NCBI GenBank assembly: GCA_964450705.1
Contig: CAYVDB010000011.1
Location: forward strand, 1 to 22,925
DNA: 22,925 bases
Source of the DNA: CAYVDB01 sp964450705
GTDB taxonomy: Bacteria > Patescibacteriota > Minisyncoccia > Phycocordibacterales > Zambryskibacteraceae
Reading direction: 5' to 3'
Part shown: positions 17,987 to 22,925 of the stretch, one piece after another
Layout: each line of letters starts with the position of its first letter
Position numbering within the stretch: the first letter of the stretch is position 1
The notes under the pieces: model-generated
What the model was told of the DNA's origin: nothing
The model's database searches: none
What the model saw: the letters and a program-made list of their open reading frames with translations, nothing else
Made by a program: the position numbers and the translations under genes

Positions 17987-19171
17987 ATGGTAAAAACTTC
18001 TCCTCGGCGTATTTTTTTTGATTATGCAGCTAGCACACCTCTTGATGAGCGTGTATTTAAAGCTATGGTTCCGTATATGGTAAGTACGCCAGGTAACCCC
18101 TCTGCGCTTTATAAGGAAGGAGTTTCTCTTTCGCGTGATTTAGAAAAAGCTCGTACAGATATTGCTCGTTGTATATCTGCCCACAAAGATGAAGTAGTAT
18201 TTACCTCATCAGGAACTGAATCTGATAATTTGGCGGTATTTGGAGTTTTTGCAAAAGCCCTTTCTCTAGGAATAAAGCGCCCTCATATCATTACAACAGC
18301 ATTTGAACACCCGGCAGTTCTTGAAGCCATTTCTGAATGTGAGAAAAAAGGAGCTCGGGTAACCTACATTCTTCCAGATAAATATGGACGGGTTGATTCA
18401 TCCCAAGTTAGAAAATCCTTAAGAAAGGATACTGTTCTCGTCTCTTGTATGTATGTAAATAATGAAATAGGGACCATACAGCCTATTCGTGATATTGCAA
18501 AAGAAATCAGATTTTTTAAAAAGAAAAAAAAATCTAGTCTGTATCCACTTTTCCATGTTGATGCGACTCAGGCTATTCTTTATTTCAAAATTTCCGTTGA
18601 CGAACTCCACGTGGACCTTCTGACGCTCGACGCTCAAAAGATGTACGGACCAAAAGGGGCCGGACTTTTGTTTATTCGCAGAGGGGTTTCACTTTCTCCG
18701 CGTATTCTTGGTGGCGGGCAAGAGAGTGGGCTCCGTTCTGGAACAGAAAATGTCGCTTCTGTTATAGGTTTCAAAGAAGCATTTCGTATTGCCGAAGAAA
18801 CTCGTCTAAAAGAAACTAAACGCATTACAATATTTCGTGATTTTTTGATTGAAGAGGTTTTGAAACAAATTCCCGGGGCTCACCTTAATGGCGGGAGAGA
18901 GAACAGGATTGCGAATAATCTAAACATTTGTTTCCCAAACCAAGATGGAGAGCTTCTTGTTCTTCGTCTCGATGCGCGTGGGATAGCGGTTTCTTCCTCA
19001 AGTTCCTGTAGGACTTTAGCAGAAAATTCTCGCTCTTATGTGTTGGATTTGTTGGGAAATAAAGAATGTAGCGAGTCTTCTCTTAGGATTACTCTTGGAA
19101 GGTGGACTACCAAGCGAGAGCTTAAGGAGTTTGTAAAAGCCTTAGTTCAAATACAGAAATTTTTATCATAA
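17987..19171 (+). CDS. Cysteine desulfurase (NifS/IscS family)
   Basis: PLP enzyme that removes sulfur from cysteine, passing it on as a persulfide for Fe-S clusters or thiolated tRNA. 394 aa with the class V aminotransferase layout: FFDYAASTPLD at the N-terminus, TSSGTESDNLAV, TAFEHPAVLE (H108), VNNEIGTIQPI, FHVDATQA, PLP lysine K218 in DAQKMYGPKGAGLL, LRSGTENV, and the catalytic cysteine C341 in SSSSSCRTL. The C-terminal RITLGRWTTKRELKEF is also standard. The lysine context (AQKMYGPKG) differs from the IscS SGHKIYGPKG. The Lys-rich insert FFKKKKKSSLYP near 177-188 is unusual. No scaffold gene (iscU) lies next to it, so IscS versus NifS-type naming is left open. Confidence 0.93.
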   Translation: MVKTSPRRIFFDYAASTPLDERVFKAMVPYMVSTPGNPSALYKEGVSLSRDLEKARTDIARCISAHKDEVVFTSSGTESDNLAVFGVFAKALSLGIKRPHIITTAFEHPAVLEAISECEKKGARVTYILPDKYGRVDSSQVRKSLRKDTVLVSCMYVNNEIGTIQPIRDIAKEIRFFKKKKKSSLYPLFHVDATQAILYFKISVDELHVDLLTLDAQKMYGPKGAGLLFIRRGVSLSPRILGGGQESGLRSGTENVASVIGFKEAFRIAEETRLKETKRITIFRDFLIEEVLKQIPGAHLNGGRENRIANNLNICFPNQDGELLVLRLDARGIAVSSSSSCRTLAENSRSYVLDLLGNKECSESSLRITLGRWTTKRELKEFVKALVQIQKFLS

Positions 19172-19195
19172 GAATTTTATTTCCATCTTTTCTTC

Positions 19196-19510
19196 ATGAA
19201 ATTTTTTTCGAAAAAGCGTCCTAATTGTATTTTCTCTGTTGTTTTGTTTTGTATTTCGATTCTCTCGTTTTTCCTTGTATCGATTATAAACACAGATTCA
19301 CTTTTTACTCTTTTTCTATCTGTTATAAGTATCTTTTCTCTTATTATCGGCGTGATGGTATTTAGATTCGCTGATGAGCCTGACTTCCTTACTTTAAAGA
19401 CAAGCTTTAAGAAGAATTGGGTTTTGTATACGATTGTAATTTTGTTAGTCTCGCTCTTTGTTGTCGTTACGGAATACTTTCAAATATTTCTAAGTATTTT
19501 AAAGCCTTAA
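19196..19510 (+). CDS. Small polytopic membrane protein, hypothetical
   Basis: 104 aa with three hydrophobic helices (about 11-31, 36-57 and 76-98) separated by the polar loop FADEPDFLTLKTSFKKN. The basic start MKFFSKKRPN suggests that the N-terminus is cytoplasmic. No recognised family. It begins 24 nt after the cysteine desulfurase stop and is probably in its operon. It is AT-rich, like its neighbours. Confidence 0.65.
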   Translation: MKFFSKKRPNCIFSVVLFCISILSFFLVSIINTDSLFTLFLSVISIFSLIIGVMVFRFADEPDFLTLKTSFKKNWVLYTIVILLVSLFVVVTEYFQIFLSILKP

Positions 19511-19528
19511 TAACTCTGTATTAATAAT

Positions 19529-19557
19529 TTGCTCCTATTTGTTTTTTTTCTTACTAT
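19529..19557 (+). promoter_or_regulatory. Leaderless promoter of the HtrA-like gene
   Basis: TTGCTC (19529-19534), 17 bp, TACTAT (19552-19557), then 6 nt to the ATG at 19564. The geometry is identical to that at 17952-17980. Confidence 0.55.
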
Positions 19558-19563
19558 ATATCT

Positions 19564-20364
19564 ATGGATGAACTCAATAAGAATCAATTAATTTTACTTA
19601 CTCTACTTGTCTCGTTTGTAACTTCCATTGCTACTGGGATTATTACAACTTCACTCTTACAAGAGGCACCACCTGGGGTTACTCAAGTTATAAATCGAGT
19701 TGTAGAAAAGACGATAGAGCAAGTTGCCACTGAGCCTGGAAGTAAAGAAACCATTCGGGAAGTTACTGTAGTGGTAAAAGAAGAGGACCAAGTCATTGAT
19801 GCTATTGCTAAAAACGGTAATAGTATTGCTCGTATTACTGATACTGCACTTACTGATGGGGCGACTTCTTTTTATGGCCTTGGGGTATTACTTTCTAAAG
19901 AAGGACTTGTTGTTTCTGGGTTTCGTTCAAGTGTGAATCAAGGAACTATTTACTCAGTTACTTTTGGTGACGGCAAAACACACCAAATGAAGCTTGAGCG
20001 TGTTGATGGAGGAAATAATTTGGCTTTCTTTAGAGTTATAAAGGATCCTCAAAATCCACTTACCACAACTCCAGCTACTCTTGGGACAAAGAATCCTCAA
20101 CTTGGGCAGTCCGTGATTGCTCTCGATGGAAAAGAGAAAAACTCTGTAGCTATTGGTCGAGTGACCGGCTTTGTGACTGAAGAGGGGAATAAAGATAAGA
20201 TTGAAGGTATTGAAACAGATATAGGAGGAGACCCTCTTTATGTGGGCGCTCCGCTTCTTAATCTTTCTGGAGAAGTAGTCGGCGTGCGGGTCTCACTAGA
20301 CGCTACCTCGCCCCAAGAATTCATAAGTGCTTCGTTTGTGGAAAATGCTCGATCGGGGCTCTAG
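19564..20364 (+). CDS. Membrane-anchored trypsin/HtrA-like protein without a catalytic triad
   Basis: 266 aa. One N-terminal membrane helix (about 9-32), an extended Val/Glu-rich stalk (APPGVTQVINRVVEKTIEQV), then a chymotrypsin-fold beta domain: SIARIT, GLGVLLSKEGLVVSGF where the active His would be (normally VTNAHV), NNLAFFRV (Asn152 instead of the Asp of DLALLKV), and DPLYVGAPLLNLSGEVVGV in place of GNSGGPLLN...G.VVGI (Val227 instead of Ser). All three catalytic residues are therefore missing. The fold may now serve in binding or scaffolding outside the membrane. No PDZ domain is seen. It lies 57 nt upstream of clpB, a protein-quality-control gene. Confidence 0.75.
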   Translation: MDELNKNQLILLTLLVSFVTSIATGIITTSLLQEAPPGVTQVINRVVEKTIEQVATEPGSKETIREVTVVVKEEDQVIDAIAKNGNSIARITDTALTDGATSFYGLGVLLSKEGLVVSGFRSSVNQGTIYSVTFGDGKTHQMKLERVDGGNNLAFFRVIKDPQNPLTTTPATLGTKNPQLGQSVIALDGKEKNSVAIGRVTGFVTEEGNKDKIEGIETDIGGDPLYVGAPLLNLSGEVVGVRVSLDATSPQEFISASFVENARSGL

Positions 20365-20382
20365 TCTTTGTGTGTATTTTTC

Positions 20383-20411
20383 TTTACTTAACAAATCAAG
20401 TATTGTATCCT
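20383..20411 (+). promoter_or_regulatory. Candidate promoter of clpB
   Basis: TTTACT (20383-20388), 17 bp, TATCCT (20406-20411), then 10 nt to the ATG. No sigma32-like or CIRCE element is visible. Confidence 0.45.
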
Positions 20412-20421
20412 CTAAAGTGCA

Positions 20422-22925
20422 ATGCCTCCATTTAACCAATTCACCACAAAAGCTAAAGAAGCAATAAGAAAAGCTCATGAGCTTGCAATAGAGCGCGGAC
20501 AAAATCACGTGAATCCGTTGCATCTTCTGGCCGCTCTTATTATGCAAGAAGAAAGTATGGTTACTTCTATCCTTGATAAATTGGATATAGATACCATTCT
20601 TTTAACCGATTCCTTGCTCGAATCTATCGAGTCTCCCGAAGGAGCTCAGACGATCACCCCTAGTTATCAAATATTTCTAACTCCGGAACTTGCGCAAGTG
20701 ATTGATGGAAGTACTAAAGTTGCGCAGTCTCTTGGAGATGAATTTGTTTCAACAGAACACCTCTTTCTTTCAACGATAGATGTTCCAGGTGTTGCGAAAG
20801 ATCTCTTGCTCAGGTTTAAACTTGATCATGCAACAGTATTTCGCGTTATTGAAGAATTACGTTCAGCAAAAACTCATTCAGAAAAAGAACCGAAAAAGCT
20901 TAAGTCTCTGCTTAAGTACACCCGAAGTCTCACAAAGCTTGCAAGCCAAAACAAACTTGACCCAGTGATCGGCAGAGAAACAGAAATTGCACGCATCATT
21001 CAAATACTTTCTCGTCGTACAAAAAATAATCCTATTCTCATTGGAGAAGCAGGTGTCGGTAAGACCGCGATTGCAGAAGGGCTTGCGATTCGCATGGCGG
21101 GAGGAAATGTTCCGGAATCTCTCCGTGATAAAGAGCTAGTATCTCTTGATCTCGGGCTCCTTATCGCTGGTACAAAATATCGCGGAGAATTTGAGGAGCG
21201 GTTAAAAAATATTTTGAAGGAAATAGAACGCTCTGAAGGTAAAATCATTCTCTTTATTGATGAGATCCATACTATTGTCGGAGCTGGCGCAGCGGAAGGG
21301 TCGCTCGATGCTTCTAATATGCTTAAACCTGCGCTTGCTCGGGGCGAGCTTCGTGCTATTGGCGCTACAACTCTCAAGGAATATCAGAAACATATAGAAA
21401 AGGACCCGGCGCTTACAAGACGTTTCCAGCCTGTATATGTAAACGAACCAACACCAGAAGATGCAATTACAATATTGCGTGGGCTTAAGGAGAAATACGA
21501 GCTTTACCACGGTGTTCGTATCACTGATGATGCAATAGTTGCTGCAGTAAATCTTGCTTCTCGCTATATCACAGATAGGTTTCTCCCAGACAAAGCAGTT
21601 GATCTTATTGATGAAGCAGCATCTCATCTAAAGATTTCACTTGAGAACATGCCTCCAGTTCTTGAAGAGACAAATGCAAAAGTAATGAAGCTTGAAATAG
21701 AAAGAGAAGCTCTCAAAAAAGAGATAAATTCAGATTCAAAAAATCCTAAGGTGAAAATCCGAATAAAAGAAATCGAGAAAGAGATCGCTGACCTACGAGA
21801 GCGGACTCAAGAAATAGAGCTAAAGTGGAAAAATGAAAAAGAAACGGTTGGAGATCTAAAAAAAATAAAAAAAGATCTTGAAACTCTTCGTCTTGAAGCT
21901 GAATCTGCCGAATCTCGATCTGACCTTTCAACTGTCGCTGAGATACGCTACGGTAAGATTCCTCAGCTTATGACAGAGCTTGATCAGAAAAGTAAACGGC
22001 TCAAGAGACTTCAAAGTTCGCGTCGGATTCTAAAAGAAGAAATTGTGGAACAGGATATTGCTGATATTGTATCGAGATGGACTGGTATACCCGTGTCTCG
22101 AATGCTCGAAGAAGAGGCTGAAAAACTATCTCGCATGGATGACTTTCTTAAAGAAAGAATCATTGGCCAAGATGAAGCGGTAGTGAAAATATCAGATACT
22201 ATAAAACGCAGTCGTGCTGGCATCGCAGATCCAAATCGTCCAATAGGTTCGTTTATGTTTTTGGGTCCGACTGGTGTTGGGAAAACCGAACTCACGAAGG
22301 CTCTTGCAGAGTTTATGTTTGATGACGAAAAAGCGCTTATCCGAGTGGATATGTCTGAGTTTATGGAGAAGCACTCTATTTCAAAGCTTATTGGCTCTCC
22401 GCCTGGTTACGTGGGTCATGAAGAAGGGGGGCAACTTACAGAACTTGTTCGTCATCGACCATATGCAGTGATACTCTTCGATGAAATAGAAAAAGCACAT
22501 CCAGAGGTATTCAATATCCTTCTTCAGGTGCTTGATAATGGTCGTCTGACTGACGCTAAAGGAAGAGTGGTCAATTTCAAGAATACAGTAATCATTCTTA
22601 CCTCTAACATTGGAGCACAATATATCGACAGAATGGAAAAAATCGGTTTTGCTCAAAATAAAGCGGCGGAAAATAACTATGAAGAAGCAAAGGATAAAGT
22701 AATGGAAGCAGTAAAAGATAATTTCCGTCCGGAATTCCTGAATCGTCTCGATGATATAGTTCTTTTCAATATTCTCTCGCCAGATGCAATTAAGGATATT
22801 GTTAAGATTCAGGTTGAACTAGTAAAAGAGAGACTTCTTCAAAAAGAGATTCATCTTGAGATTACTGACGAAGCATTAAGAGTACTTGCAGAAGAAGGAT
22901 ACAATCCTCAATATGGGGCACGACC
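20422..22925 (+). CDS. clpB: ATP-dependent chaperone ClpB (partial, runs off the window)
   Basis: ClpB is the hexameric disaggregase that threads aggregated proteins through its pore, usually with DnaK. 834 codons are present. The order is the Clp N-domain (about 1-150, with two repeats), AAA-1 with Walker A GEAGVGKT (208-215) and FIDEIHTIVGAG (Walker B), pore loop KYRGEFEER, a long charged coiled-coil middle domain (about 408-530), then AAA-2 with GPTGVGKT (615-622), GYVGHEEGG pore loop, ILFDEIEKAHPEV and TSNIGAQYI. The long middle domain points to ClpB rather than ClpA/ClpC. The end (NPQYGAR) is the start of the D2 small domain, so only roughly 40 residues are missing. The ATG has no Shine-Dalgarno. 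Confidence 0.93.
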   Translation, partial: MPPFNQFTTKAKEAIRKAHELAIERGQNHVNPLHLLAALIMQEESMVTSILDKLDIDTILLTDSLLESIESPEGAQTITPSYQIFLTPELAQVIDGSTKVAQSLGDEFVSTEHLFLSTIDVPGVAKDLLLRFKLDHATVFRVIEELRSAKTHSEKEPKKLKSLLKYTRSLTKLASQNKLDPVIGRETEIARIIQILSRRTKNNPILIGEAGVGKTAIAEGLAIRMAGGNVPESLRDKELVSLDLGLLIAGTKYRGEFEERLKNILKEIERSEGKIILFIDEIHTIVGAGAAEGSLDASNMLKPALARGELRAIGATTLKEYQKHIEKDPALTRRFQPVYVNEPTPEDAITILRGLKEKYELYHGVRITDDAIVAAVNLASRYITDRFLPDKAVDLIDEAASHLKISLENMPPVLEETNAKVMKLEIEREALKKEINSDSKNPKVKIRIKEIEKEIADLRERTQEIELKWKNEKETVGDLKKIKKDLETLRLEAESAESRSDLSTVAEIRYGKIPQLMTELDQKSKRLKRLQSSRRILKEEIVEQDIADIVSRWTGIPVSRMLEEEAEKLSRMDDFLKERIIGQDEAVVKISDTIKRSRAGIADPNRPIGSFMFLGPTGVGKTELTKALAEFMFDDEKALIRVDMSEFMEKHSISKLIGSPPGYVGHEEGGQLTELVRHRPYAVILFDEIEKAHPEVFNILLQVLDNGRLTDAKGRVVNFKNTVIILTSNIGAQYIDRMEKIGFAQNKAAENNYEEAKDKVMEAVKDNFRPEFLNRLDDIVLFNILSPDAIKDIVKIQVELVKERLLQKEIHLEITDEALRVLAEEGYNPQYGAR

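Noticed and set aside
1..22925. CRISPR array, insertion sequence, or TGA recoding
   Set aside because: No regularly spaced repeats and no transposase frame were seen. TGA acts as a normal stop in the overlapping ATGA junctions (e.g. 7696-7699, 10234-10237, 17390-17393).

Overview
The window looks like a contig from a Candidate Phyla Radiation (Patescibacteria, Parcubacteria-type) bacterium. The signs are small, tightly packed genes, a minimal IF-2 that begins almost at its G domain, many short membrane proteins of the kind common in these genomes, moderate-to-low GC, and ordinary TGA stop codons (genetic code 11, so not a TGA-recoded Gracilibacteria/Absconditabacteria type). The lineage is inferred from gene style only. 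The first ~330 bases do not fit: they are very GC-rich and encode the start of a proteobacterial-type YicC on the minus strand. They abut, in the middle of a peptidyl-tRNA hydrolase gene, AT-richer DNA that continues to the end of the window. I read this as a chimeric assembly join.

Layout. 1-~330: foreign yicC fragment. ~330-950: 3' half of pth and a small frameshifted gene. 971-2672 (minus): ribosomal protein S1 followed by an unknown 160-aa protein. 2751-3499 (minus): a ~0.65 kb GC-rich region without a credible protein gene, full of hairpins and driven by a near-consensus promoter; this is the best candidate for an undescribed structured RNA. 3629-7120 (plus): a degenerate metallo-beta-lactamase-fold protein, a small membrane protein and gyrA. 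7172-11309 (plus): a methyltransferase, a membrane-tethered solute-binding protein and six consecutive small two-helix membrane proteins of TrbC/VirB2-pilin type, closed by a 17-bp-stem terminator. 11398-14171 (minus): two separately transcribed genes, a polytopic membrane protein with a lytic-transglycosylase-like domain and an SPFH/band 7 protein. 14356-15558 (minus): four tRNAs (Lys-CUU, Leu-UAG, Leu-UAA, Cys-GCA), an odd structured tract ending in a copy of a tRNA-Leu 3' end, a 36-bp perfect palindrome and a hypothetical gene. 15565-17887 (minus): rbfA, infB and a DUF4446 gene with overlapping start/stop codons. 17987-22925 (plus): cysteine desulfurase, a small membrane protein, a catalytically dead trypsin/HtrA-like protein and clpB, which runs off the end.

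Two expression styles are visible. Several plus- and minus-strand genes carry a -10-like hexamer 5-8 nt before the ATG, which predicts leaderless mRNAs. By contrast, three minus-strand genes (971-1453, 11398-12933, 13086-14171) have strong Shine-Dalgarno sequences and their own terminators, and two of them share a TTGACT-16-TATAAT/TAAAAT promoter; they also look more GC-rich than their neighbours. The minus-strand translation block (infB, rbfA, tRNAs, S1) is housekeeping. The pilin-like array, the membrane transglycosylase and the SPFH protein together suggest a cell-envelope or secretion/uptake function, but no secretion ATPase is present in the window.
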